A DNA stretch of 39,026 bases from Calidithermus roseus (GTDB lineage: Bacteria > Deinococcota > Deinococci > Deinococcales > Thermaceae), in the NCBI RefSeq assembly GCF_003574095.1, contig NZ_QWLA01000027.1, positions 1 through 39,026 of the forward strand, read 5' to 3'. The position numbers and the translations under genes are program-made. Positions 10,945 through 18,310 of the stretch are shown in pieces; within the stretch, counting starts at the first letter, position 1; each line of letters begins with the position of its first letter. The notes under the pieces were generated by a model. The model made no database searches, was not told the DNA's origin, and saw only the letters and a list, made by a program, of their open reading frames with translations.

Positions 10945-11045
10945 AACTCGAGCTTCAGACCCGCCGCTGCGGCGCCGACGCCTCCTTAAAGCCCTTCTCT
11001 CACGAGGAATTGCTGCGCGAAGTCGAGTGGCCGCTCGAGCCCTGA
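10945..11045 (+). pseudogene. Response-regulator C-terminal remnant
   Basis: The plus strand reads LELQTRRCGADASLKPFSHEELL and ends shortly after with a TGA at 11043-11045. This matches the end of a receiver domain (GAD-x-x-L-x-KPFS-x-EEL) with one residue missing before KPF. No receiver sequence precedes it; the upstream bases belong to the kinase fragment on the other strand. I interpret it as the scar of a deletion or inversion that removed a kinase N-terminus and a receiver N-terminus together. Confidence 0.55.
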
Positions 11046-11159
11046 GAGCGAGGGCCACACCGAACCTTCCCTTAACTTGCCAAAGCCTGATCCCGGAGCC
11101 AGGGTCATCCTGGCGCATAGCGCCACCCTGATTCAGGTAATCTGGGGGTGGAGGGCACA
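11046..11159. other. Upstream region of the receiver-HEAT-glycosyltransferase operon
   Basis: It contains the dyad TGGCG-CATAG-CGCCA (11111-11125), a TAATCT hexamer at 11138-11143 as a possible -10, and GGAGG at 11150-11154 five nt before GTG 11160. Confidence 0.4.
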
Positions 11160-11513
11160 GTGGCCAGGATCCTAGTCGTCGAGGATGACCCTGTCGCAGC
11201 CCGCGTAACCGAACTGCTTCTCCAGCGTGCGGGCCACCAACCTGTTCTGGCGCGGGATTTTCTCTCTGGCAAGGCTGCTTTGGGCGAACCGATGGACGCG
11301 GTGATCCTGGATCTCAACTTGCCGGGAGGCAACGGACTGGACTTGCTGCGTCACCTGCGTGAGGAGCTGGGCAGCAACACCGCGGTACTGATCCTCTCGG
11401 CCTTGAAGCAGGAAGACATCCTCATCAAAGGCCTCAAGCTCGGAGCCACGGACTTCCTGACCAAGCCCTTCAGCCCGCAAGAACTCATCCTACGCCTGGA
11501 ACGGTATTTATAG
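11160..11513 (+). CDS. Stand-alone response-regulator receiver (CheY-like)
   Basis: Receiver domain without an output domain, 117 residues. Acidic pocket EDD (residues 7-9), phosphoacceptor Asp in VILDLNLPGGNGLDL (about 49), switch Ser in LILSALKQED, and the invariant Lys in TDFLTKPFSPQEL are all present. I start at GTG 11160 because GGAGG lies 5 nt upstream and the domain begins at once (ARILVVEDD); a GTG at 11148 is possible. The gene ends one base before the HEAT-repeat gene and heads an operon with a glycosyltransferase, so it probably controls polysaccharide synthesis by protein contact rather than by DNA binding. The nearest kinase is broken. Confidence 0.88.
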   Translation: MARILVVEDDPVAARVTELLLQRAGHQPVLARDFLSGKAALGEPMDAVILDLNLPGGNGLDLLRHLREELGSNTAVLILSALKQEDILIKGLKLGATDFLTKPFSPQELILRLERYL

Positions 11514-12650
11514 ATGTGGCGGCAAGGCGAGTGGGTCTACACGCTCCTGGTGCTGGGCATTCTGCTGGCTGAAGTCTGGGCGCTGGGCCAGATGTCGGTG
11601 GTCTTCCTGGGCCGGTTTTTCGAGGGGACCAGCTACCCGCAAGCCTACTCCGCGCTGCTTCAGGGCGTGATCCTGACCGGGTTGAGCCTGCTGCTGCTAT
11701 CCGGCTACATCCTGCTCTACCACGCCCTGACCACCGCTGCCGAAACGCACATGCGACAGGAAAAAGAGGCCTCGGTCACCCGCTTCACCGAGGCCCTCTT
11801 CGGCACGGCGCAGCCACCCCCTCCGCCCTGGTCCAAGCCCACCCTCGAGGCCCTGTTGCAGATGCGCGAAATCCTCAAGGGGGCCGAGGCACAGAAGCTG
11901 CAGGAGTGGCTCGAGGCCTACCCCAATCCCTGGGAAGGGCCACTGCGGCGCCGCTTCGCCACGCGGGCCACCCGGCTGAAGGCCCTCGATGCCCTGGCCC
12001 AGGCCCGAATTCCTCGGGCTCTGCCCCTGGCCCTGCCGTACCTGCATCACAAAGACCCGCTGCTGCGCCTGGTGGCCGCTCGGACCGTGGCCCGCTCGGC
12101 CCCCACTCAAGCGCCGGGAACCCTAGCCCAGGCGCTGCTCAACGCCGATCTACCGCGTGGAGCTTTGCTGGAGGTGCTGCTGCTGCTGGAAGACCGCGCC
12201 GTGCCGGTGCTGGAACAGCTTTTATCCAGAGGAAACACCAAGGGGCTTTGGGCGGCTCTGGAAGCCGTCGGACGCCTGCGCCTGCTGGCCCTGGCCAGAC
12301 GAACCGCCCCCTTCGTGGCCCACTCCAACCCCGAGGTGCAGGCTGCCGCCATGCGGGCCCTCCTCCGCCTGGGTTATCCGCCGGAGGGCCACGCGGATGC
12401 GGTGGTTAAAGCGCTGAGAAGCCCTCAGGAATTCCTGCGTATCCACGCGGTGCGGCTGCTGCCGCTGCTGAGGCGAACGGTCGCGGAAAGCGAGCTGTGG
12501 AAGCACCTGGGCGACCCCTCTTTCTACGTTCGCCGTGCCGCAGCACAGGCGCTGGCGGAGTTCAACTACGAGCTGCTGCAGCGAGCCGCCCAGGAACACC
12601 CTGACCGCTATGGGCAGGAAATGGCCGCCCAGGTTTTGCGGGAGCGATGA
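11514..12650 (+). CDS. Membrane-anchored HEAT-repeat protein
   Basis: Protein of 378 residues with two N-terminal transmembrane helices (about 7-28 and 48-70) and a cytoplasmic part made of alpha-helical HEAT-like repeats. The repeats are recognisable as LHHKDPLLRLVAARTVARS, SNPEVQAAAMRALLRLG, SPQEFLRIHAVRLLPLL and GDPSFYVRRAAAQALAEF. A proline run (QPPPPPWS, about 100) separates membrane and soluble parts. The start ATG directly follows the stop of the receiver gene, and its last 4 nt overlap the glycosyltransferase start (ATGA). It probably links the receiver to the glycosyltransferase as a scaffold. No enzymatic motif is visible. Confidence 0.82.
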   Translation: MWRQGEWVYTLLVLGILLAEVWALGQMSVVFLGRFFEGTSYPQAYSALLQGVILTGLSLLLLSGYILLYHALTTAAETHMRQEKEASVTRFTEALFGTAQPPPPPWSKPTLEALLQMREILKGAEAQKLQEWLEAYPNPWEGPLRRRFATRATRLKALDALAQARIPRALPLALPYLHHKDPLLRLVAARTVARSAPTQAPGTLAQALLNADLPRGALLEVLLLLEDRAVPVLEQLLSRGNTKGLWAALEAVGRLRLLALARRTAPFVAHSNPEVQAAAMRALLRLGYPPEGHADAVVKALRSPQEFLRIHAVRLLPLLRRTVAESELWKHLGDPSFYVRRAAAQALAEFNYELLQRAAQEHPDRYGQEMAAQVLRER

Positions 12651-14065
12651 TGCTGGCTTACTTCTACTTGTATTATCAGGTCTTCGTGCTGGGCTACTTC
12701 GCCGTTTTGAACCTGCTGTACGCCTGGTTCTCCCTGGTGGGCCTGAGCATGGTAGCCCGCTACGCCCGTGAGCTCTCCGAACTCGCCCTCAAGGACCTCC
12801 TCGAGCGCGAGGCCTACCTGCCAATATCCATCCTGGTGCCTGCTTACAACGAGGAGAAGACCATCGTGGAGTCGGTGCGGTCGTTTCTGGGGCTGCGCTT
12901 CCCCGAGTTCGAGGTGGTGGTGATCTCCGACGGCTCCAAAGACCGCACGGTGGAGAAGCTGCACGAAGCCTATGCCCTGGTGGAAGAGCCCGTCGTCTTT
13001 CGCAAGGCCATCGATTCCAGGCCGATCCGCACCATCTACCGCTCGCTGCGCTACCCCAACTTGGTGGTGGTGGACAAGGACAACGGGGGCAAGGCCGACG
13101 CCCTCAACGCCGGGCTCAACCTCGCGCGCTACCCGCTCTTCTGCGCCGTGGACGCGGACAGCCTGCTGGACGGAGACGCTCTGCTGCGGGCCAGCCGCCT
13201 TTTCCTGGAAGACGACACGGTGCTGGCCGTAGGGGGCACGATCCGCCCGCTGAACGGAGCCAGCGTGCAGGGTGGTGTGGTCGAGGCGCTGCGGCTTCCG
13301 GGGGGTTTTCTCGAGCGCATGCAGATCGTGGAGTACTCGAGGGCTTTCTTCAGCGGGCGGGCTGGCTGGAGCGCGATAGGCGCCTTGCTGATCATCTCCG
13401 GGGCCTTCGGACTGTTCCGCCGCCAAGCCGTGTTGGGCGTCGGGGGTTACCGCACCCACACCGTCGGGGAGGACATGGAACTGGTGGTGCGGCTGCACCG
13501 CTCCGCCCGCGAGCGCAAGCAGCCCTATCGCATCGTCTACACCCCCGATCCCATCTGCTACACCGAGGTGCCCACCGACTGGAAGACCCTGCGCAAGCAG
13601 CGCAACCGCTGGCACCGGGGTTTGTGGGAGGTGCTGTGGACGCACCGCGCCATGCTCTTCAACCCGCGCTATGGCCGGCTGGGGATGGTGGCCATGCCCT
13701 ACTTCCTGTTCTTCGAGGCGCTCTCGCCGGTAGTGGAGGTGCTGGGCTACTTGATGCTACCCCTGGCGTACTGGCTGGGGCTGCTCAACCTCGAGTTCGC
13801 CCTGCTGTTCTTGCTGCTGGCGCTGGGCTTCGGGGTGCTGCTATCGCACCTGGCCATCGGCATCGAGACCCTGCTGTTCAAGCGCTACGCCAGCTTGTGG
13901 GAGCGCCTGCTGCTGCTGGGGATGGGGGTGCTCGAGGTGCTGGGCTATCGGCAACTGCTGGCCCTCGAGCGCTTCGTGGCCAGCTTCCAGGTCTGGCGTA
14001 AACGGGGAGTCTGGGGCGAGATGAGGCGCAAGGGCCTGGAATCCCCGCAGGTCAGGGGGCCTTGA
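12647..14065 (+). CDS. Membrane glycosyltransferase family 2, processive type
   Basis: Predicted polysaccharide synthase of 472 residues related to poly-N-acetylglucosamine and cellulose-type synthases. After one N-terminal helix (about 5-30) come ISILVPAYNEEKTI (about 56), VVVISDGSKDRT, DKDNGGKADALNAGL, the DAD motif (AVDADSLLDGD), GGYRTHTVGEDMELVVRL with the catalytic ED, and QRNRWHRG (the Q/RxxRW signature of processive enzymes). At least three C-terminal helices follow (MVAMPYFLFFEAL and the LLFLLLALGFGVLL region). The start overlaps the HEAT gene by 4 nt. It is likely to polymerise or secrete a surface polysaccharide under control of the receiver; the sugar is unknown. Confidence 0.92.
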   Translation: MMLAYFYLYYQVFVLGYFAVLNLLYAWFSLVGLSMVARYARELSELALKDLLEREAYLPISILVPAYNEEKTIVESVRSFLGLRFPEFEVVVISDGSKDRTVEKLHEAYALVEEPVVFRKAIDSRPIRTIYRSLRYPNLVVVDKDNGGKADALNAGLNLARYPLFCAVDADSLLDGDALLRASRLFLEDDTVLAVGGTIRPLNGASVQGGVVEALRLPGGFLERMQIVEYSRAFFSGRAGWSAIGALLIISGAFGLFRRQAVLGVGGYRTHTVGEDMELVVRLHRSARERKQPYRIVYTPDPICYTEVPTDWKTLRKQRNRWHRGLWEVLWTHRAMLFNPRYGRLGMVAMPYFLFFEALSPVVEVLGYLMLPLAYWLGLLNLEFALLFLLLALGFGVLLSHLAIGIETLLFKRYASLWERLLLLGMGVLEVLGYRQLLALERFVASFQVWRKRGVWGEMRRKGLESPQVRGP

Positions 14066-14146
14066 TGAGGGTATGGGGTGACGGGTTCAGGGGGGCGCAA
14101 AGGCCCACTCCTACAAGGGGCGTTTTTGCCCTTGGCTATGGGCGTC

Positions 14147-15265
14147 CTATTGGGGTTTGAACACCACCTTCACACCCTTGCGGTGACTTGCCGCTTCGAT
14201 GGCCTGCGGCCAGGCCTCGAGGGCATACGGTTGGCCTACGAGTTGTTCGATGCCTTCAGCCTCCGGTAATAACTGCACAGCCTGAGCAAACTCGTCGCGG
14301 TTATAGGTATAGCTTCCAAACAGCCGTATGTCGCGGAACCAATAGGGGGAGAAGTCGTGGAGGGCTTGGCCCGGTGCGCCCAGCAACAATACCCGCCCTC
14401 CTTCCTCCACCGCCCAACTGGCCTCCTGCAGGGCCGAGGGGTTACCCGAAGCCTCGACCACCCCGGCAAAGCCCCCACGCCAGGCCGTTGAATTCAGCAC
14501 ACCCCTGTAGCGTTTGGCCCTGGCGAATGCCTGGGCTGCCCTGGTCGAAGGGTGAAGGTAGGTCGCACCCAATGCCCTGGCCAATTCGGCCTGCTTTGCT
14601 CGACGGGCTACGACGTGGAGGGGTCCGACAAAGCCCAGTAGCCGGATGGTCTTGATGGCCAGCAGGCCGATGGTCCCAGCTCCAATGACCAGGATTTCCC
14701 GCGGCCAGTTCGAAGCCAGGCTCCGCCGGATGCCCCGCAGCACCACCGCCAAAGGCTCAGCGAGCACCGCCCGCTGGTCGGGTATGGCTTCGGCAACGGG
14801 GTGAATGCGCCCGCGGTGCACCAGAATCCGCTCGGCCCAGCCACCCGCGAGGTCGCGGCAAAAGCCCACCATTCCCGGTGATAGATCCCCTTCACAGACG
14901 TTCTCGCACAGGTGGTCGTCACCGCGGCTACAGGCCGGGCATGGCGGGAGATTGCGCTCGAGACAGCTCAGCAGCGGGTTGACCACCACCCGCACCCCTC
15001 CCAACTCGGCCAGGACCTCATGCCCCAGTACCGCCGGGAAGGAAAAAAAAGGAGAGAGCGCGGGAGAGTTTTTGCCATACAACAGCGCCAGGTCGGAGCC
15101 GCAAATTCCGCTGAGCCGTACCCTGAGTTGCTCGAACCCCGGCCGCGGTTCGGGTTCGGGAAGGCGGTTCAAGCGGAGCGGCAAGAGCCGTGCGGGGTAA
15201 CGCTTGCCCAGCACCCGCGCCACCACAAAGCGCGGGATGGAGGGCCAGTAGATCAATGCCTTCAT
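14147..15265 (-). CDS. Zinc-dependent alcohol dehydrogenase-family protein
   Basis: Medium-chain dehydrogenase/reductase of 372 residues, nearest in layout to threonine or sorbitol dehydrogenases. Catalytic-zinc motifs are GICGSDLALLY (about 53) and LGHEV (about 80). The structural-zinc lobe is CPACSRGDDHLCEN, with a further Cys at CLERN. The NAD(P)-binding motif GAGTIGLLAIKTIRLLG lies near residue 195. An insertion LALLYGKNSPALSPFFSFPAVLG precedes GHE. The N-terminus ALIYWPSIPRFVVARVLGKRYP is longer than usual for the family. The gene converges on the glycosyltransferase; the 81-nt gap shows no convincing terminator. Substrate unknown. Confidence 0.88.
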   Translation of the reverse strand: MKALIYWPSIPRFVVARVLGKRYPARLLPLRLNRLPEPEPRPGFEQLRVRLSGICGSDLALLYGKNSPALSPFFSFPAVLGHEVLAELGGVRVVVNPLLSCLERNLPPCPACSRGDDHLCENVCEGDLSPGMVGFCRDLAGGWAERILVHRGRIHPVAEAIPDQRAVLAEPLAVVLRGIRRSLASNWPREILVIGAGTIGLLAIKTIRLLGFVGPLHVVARRAKQAELARALGATYLHPSTRAAQAFARAKRYRGVLNSTAWRGGFAGVVEASGNPSALQEASWAVEEGGRVLLLGAPGQALHDFSPYWFRDIRLFGSYTYNRDEFAQAVQLLPEAEGIEQLVGQPYALEAWPQAIEAASHRKGVKVVFKPQ

Positions 15266-15347
15266 GGGGCTGCTGGCATCTGAGCCTGGGAGCGTTGGTT
15301 GGATGGGGTGGGGGTCAGAGACATTTGGATAGCCCTGGGAGCGCCCC

Positions 15348-16436
15348 TTAGCTCATGGGCACTTGCTTGAGCAGTCGGCCTTCGATGCGCGAGAAGATAT
15401 CCTCCAGGGTTGGCCCGGTCAGGGTCAGGCCGTGGTTTTTGAGACCCACCACGGCCTGGCTGGGGTCGGGAGCCTCGCGCACTTTCTCGGCTACGGCTTC
15501 AGCGAGTTGATACGAACCACACGGGTAGTTGAACTGGGTAGATGGAGCTTCGTCCATCCAGGCGTGAATGTGGATGATGGCTCCCACCGAGGGGTGTTCG
15601 CGGTAGATCATCCAGTGCTCAATCGCATCCACCGAAACGCGCCGGGGCGTCACCCCAGGCGGTACTGAAAGCACGATGTCGTTGGTCTGGGGGTCATAGC
15701 CTTTGACCAGTAAGAAGTCGCGGCCCACCTCGCGCATACGGCTCTTATCTACCCCAGAAGCCGACATCCAGAAGCGCTGTGCGTCTTTACGGATCGAAAG
15801 ATTGCCATAAGAAAGCCCTCCGATGCCATAAAGACGTTTAATATGGCGAAGGTCTTCGGGTGAGAGAATCTCCTCCAGGGGGAACGGAGCCGGCAGCAAG
15901 TCCCACTCGGCCAGCTTGGCCCCGGCCCAGCTCAGGGCCTGAGTGCAAGAGTCGCCCTGCCAAAGTTCGGGCTCGAGGTCAGCTTCAAAGCGGTTGTTGA
16001 CCACCAACACACTCGAAGCGATAGGCTGGATACGCCGGTAGAGGCGCTCGACGAAGTCTGGCCCCTCGGGCTCGACATAGTAGCCCAGCTCGAGGGTGAG
16101 AAAGTGGGCCTGTTGATCGGGGGTAAGAACCACCAACTGATTGGATAGGGCCCTGACCAAATAGGGATACAAGGTGGAGATGGGCTCGCTAGGAATGGAC
16201 GAGAGTTCCAATAACGAAACCACCAGCGTGCCTTGAGCCTTACGCCGGTAGGGTTTAGGGGATGCGGGGGTAATGCAATTCAGCACCAAGCGCGGGAATT
16301 CCGGAGCTTCCTCATAGCGGTAGCCGTGGGCTTCAAACACCGACTTGAGGGCAGGAAGCAAGTCCGCCAGATTGGGTGAAGGCTGACCGACGATGGTAAA
16401 AACAGGGGCTTCAGGCTGAGTTCTCACCTCAATCAT
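15348..16436 (-). CDS. Class II aldolase/adducin-family protein with an unrecognised N-terminal domain
   Basis: The C-terminal about 160 residues form a class II aldolase domain: GIGGLSYGNLSIRKD, the zinc ligands in IIHIHAWMDEAP, and VGLKNHGLTLTG. Enzymes of this fold act on L-fuculose or L-ribulose phosphates or dehydrate methylthioribulose phosphate. The N-terminal about 190 residues (VFTIVGQPSPNLADLLPAL onward) match no family I recognise. The reading frame is open to 16682, but that extension reads through tRNA-Ser (16597-16688). I use ATG 16436 as the start; ATG 16463 and 16499 are alternatives, and none has a good ribosome-binding site. Confidence 0.8.
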   Translation of the reverse strand: MIEVRTQPEAPVFTIVGQPSPNLADLLPALKSVFEAHGYRYEEAPEFPRLVLNCITPASPKPYRRKAQGTLVVSLLELSSIPSEPISTLYPYLVRALSNQLVVLTPDQQAHFLTLELGYYVEPEGPDFVERLYRRIQPIASSVLVVNNRFEADLEPELWQGDSCTQALSWAGAKLAEWDLLPAPFPLEEILSPEDLRHIKRLYGIGGLSYGNLSIRKDAQRFWMSASGVDKSRMREVGRDFLLVKGYDPQTNDIVLSVPPGVTPRRVSVDAIEHWMIYREHPSVGAIIHIHAWMDEAPSTQFNYPCGSYQLAEAVAEKVREAPDPSQAVVGLKNHGLTLTGPTLEDIFSRIEGRLLKQVPMS

Positions 16437-16557
16437 AGCCGGTTCGTTCGTAGAGCCTACCATAAGACTGGACGGCTGCCCAAGTTTGACTTTGTCCATT
16501 TGTAGCACAGGATGGATAAAGAGAGTCCCAAGCCCCGCCGGCGTGGGGTACAAAGCA

Positions 16558-16589
16558 ATCTCCCCCGGAGAGAACCAGGGGAGATTTTT
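16558..16589. terminator. Hairpin downstream of tRNA-Ser
   Basis: ATCTCCCC (16558-16565) pairs with GGGGAGAT (16578-16585). On the plus strand five Ts follow; on the minus strand, the direction of the tRNA, only TGCTTTG follows. It probably separates the tRNA from the aldolase-family gene. Confidence 0.5.
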
Positions 16590-16596
16590 GCCTTGG

Positions 16597-16688
16597 TGGC
16601 GGAGGGGGAGGGATTCGAACCCTCGATACCCCGCAAGGGATATACCGGTTTTCGAGACCGGCCCATTCAACCACTCTGGCACCCCTCC
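16597..16688 (-). tRNA. tRNA-Ser (anticodon CGA)
   Basis: On the minus strand the acceptor arms GGAGGGG and CCCCTCC pair, followed by discriminator G and an encoded CCA (16597-16599). The anticodon stem-loop is CCGGT-CTCGAAA-ACCGG, giving anticodon CGA for UCG codons. A long variable arm (ATATCCCTTGCGGGGTAT region) marks a class II serine tRNA, and the T-arm is GAGGG-TTCGAAT-CCCTC. A promoter lies just upstream, inside the 3' end of tilS-tadA. Confidence 0.96.
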
Positions 16689-16706
16689 AGACCGGGCCGC
16701 CTTTCA

Positions 16707-16735
16707 ACTTTAGGGTTCGCTCTCGCCCTCGTCAA
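16707..16735 (-). promoter_or_regulatory. Promoter of tRNA-Ser (TTGACG-17-TAAAGT)
   Basis: On the minus strand TTGACG (16730-16735) and TAAAGT (16707-16712) are 17 bp apart. Transcription would start near 16700, about 12 nt before the mature tRNA. The -35 box lies inside the last codons of tilS-tadA. Confidence 0.65.
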
Positions 16736-18290
16736 GATACTGCCCTCGCAAGCGGGCGAAGAAGCCTCTGAGCAACCTCGAGCACTCGCGCTCGAGCCAC
16801 CCGCCCTCCCAGCGCATGGCAGGGCGAACGCCGTGTACGGTGAAGGCTCCGGCCTTGAGGTTTTCACTGCCGTAGACCACCCTCGAGACCTGGGCCTCGA
16901 GAATCGCGCCGTAGCACATCAAGCAGGGCTCGAGGGTGACGTAGAGGGTGCTTCCGGGCAGGACCTTCTCCCCTCTGTGCTTACTGGCCGAGCGCAGGGC
17001 CAGCAACTCGGCATGGGCAGGGGCGTTTTGCAGTTCCTCGACCCGGTTGGGCACCGCCGAAAGCCGCTCGCCCTCCCGCACCAGGATGGCCGCGATGGGC
17101 ACTTCGCCCCGCTCCCCGGCTTCCCGCGCCAACCGCAGCGCTTCCGCCATCCAGCGCCGCTCCTCACCGGCGGGCTCGAGCCCCCCCACCTCCTCCACCC
17201 GCGAACCCTCTGCCCGCACCGGCCAGACCCGCTTGAGTTCGGGAGGCACGCCCTGCTCGGCCAGAAACTCCACCAGCCGCTTCTTGCCGAAGGGGCGCTG
17301 GAGGTAATCACCGGGCCGGGCGGCGCGGAAGCCGGGCGGAAGCGGAAGGGTAGGCGAGGGGGGGATCAGGAACAAGCTGCCCTCGACCCGGCGGGCCAGC
17401 CAGCCTCCCGGCAGGGCCTGGGGCCGGCCCTGGAGGGCGCGCTCGAGGGCCTCGACCAGCCGCCCCTCGGGCCGGATGGACAGCCGCTCGAGCACCTGCC
17501 GCAGCGCCCTGGCCCGCAGCGCCGGCGAGGTCTTGAGCAGCGGAGCCACCCGGAAGGCCGCCACCGGCCAGCGGGGGTCAGGGAGCAGGCGGGTGGCGGC
17601 CTGGGCCTCCAGGGCCTCGTCCTCGCCTTGCTGCACCAGGGCAAACTGTGCGAGGTGGGCCGTGCTCTGCGGGAAGCGGGCCTCCAAGCGCGGCAACACC
17701 TCGTGCCGCAGGTAGTTGCGCTCGAGGGCGGTGTCCAGGTTGGTGGGATCCTCGAGCCACTCCTCCCCCAGCGCCCGCAGGTAGTCGCGCAACTCCTGGC
17801 GGCTGAAGCCCAGCAGGGGCCGCAGCACCTTGCCCTGGCGCTGGCGAATCCCCGTGGCCCGCCCGGTACCTCGAGCGAGCTGCCACAGCAGGGTCTCGGC
17901 CTGGTCGTCTTGGGTGTGGGCGGTGAGGATGGCGGCGGCGCGATGTTTCCTGGCGACGCGGGCGAAGAAGGCGTAGCGCAGTTCGCGGGCGGTGGCCTCG
18001 AGGTTGCACCGCCTGCGCCGGGCCACCTCCGCCACCTCCACCCGCTCGCTCTCGCAGATCATCCCCAAGCGCTCCGCCAGCGCCGCGACCCAGGCGGCCT
18101 CCCGCGCCGACTCCGGGCGCAGGGCGTGGTCGAGGTGCGCCACCACCACCCTCCGGCCCAGGGCGTGCAGCAGGTGCAGCAGAGCCACCGAGTCTCCCCC
18201 ACCCGAGACCGCCGCCACCAGCAGGGCCTCCTGGGGAAGGGGCTTCAGGCTGTGCCGCAGGCGTTCGAGCAACTCGGTCATCCTGGGCAT
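16710..18290 (-). CDS. tilS: TilS-TadA fusion: tRNA(Ile)-lysidine synthase plus tRNA adenosine deaminase
   Basis: One 526-residue polypeptide carries two tRNA anticodon-modifying enzymes. The N-terminal half is TilS, which makes lysidine at C34 of tRNA-Ile(CAU): PP-loop SGGGDS (29-34), VAHLDHALRPES, and LTAHTQDDQAETLLWQLARGTG. The C-terminal about 150 residues are TadA, which deaminates A34 to inosine in tRNA-Arg: APAHAELLAL with the zinc ligand His426 and catalytic Glu, and PCLMC with Cys456 and Cys459. Translation from ATG 18281 (fourth codon) is plausible because TAGCCT (18292-18297) ends 10 nt before it. The gene is divergent from truD after only 20 bp. I recall the fusion as known from other Thermales. 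Confidence 0.95.
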   Translation of the reverse strand: MPRMTELLERLRHSLKPLPQEALLVAAVSGGGDSVALLHLLHALGRRVVVAHLDHALRPESAREAAWVAALAERLGMICESERVEVAEVARRRRCNLEATARELRYAFFARVARKHRAAAILTAHTQDDQAETLLWQLARGTGRATGIRQRQGKVLRPLLGFSRQELRDYLRALGEEWLEDPTNLDTALERNYLRHEVLPRLEARFPQSTAHLAQFALVQQGEDEALEAQAATRLLPDPRWPVAAFRVAPLLKTSPALRARALRQVLERLSIRPEGRLVEALERALQGRPQALPGGWLARRVEGSLFLIPPSPTLPLPPGFRAARPGDYLQRPFGKKRLVEFLAEQGVPPELKRVWPVRAEGSRVEEVGGLEPAGEERRWMAEALRLAREAGERGEVPIAAILVREGERLSAVPNRVEELQNAPAHAELLALRSASKHRGEKVLPGSTLYVTLEPCLMCYGAILEAQVSRVVYGSENLKAGAFTVHGVRPAMRWEGGWLERECSRLLRGFFARLRGQYLDEGESEP

Positions 18291-18291
18291 A

Positions 18292-18303
18292 AGGCTATAC
18301 GAT
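18292..18303. promoter_or_regulatory. Overlapping divergent -10 boxes of tilS-tadA and truD
   Basis: TAGCCT on the minus strand (18292-18297) and TACGAT on the plus strand (18298-18303) are back to back. TACGAT ends 7 nt before GTG 18311 of truD. Two tRNA-modification genes therefore seem to share one very short promoter region and are probably leaderless or nearly so. Confidence 0.45.
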
Positions 18304-18310
18304 TGAGCGA

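Noticed and set aside
11111-11125. Dyad TGGCG-CATAG-CGCCA as a terminator
   Set aside because: The stem is only 5 bp and there is no T-run. It may be a regulator site, but nothing supports that either.
14066-14146. Possible terminator between the glycosyltransferase and the dehydrogenase
   Set aside because: Only weak 4-bp stems around a T-run; the pairing is not better than chance in this GC-rich DNA.
16437-16682. N-terminal extension of the aldolase-family gene
   Set aside because: The sequence MPEWLNGPVSKTGISLAGYR is the translation of tRNA-Ser and its flank, a common artefact.
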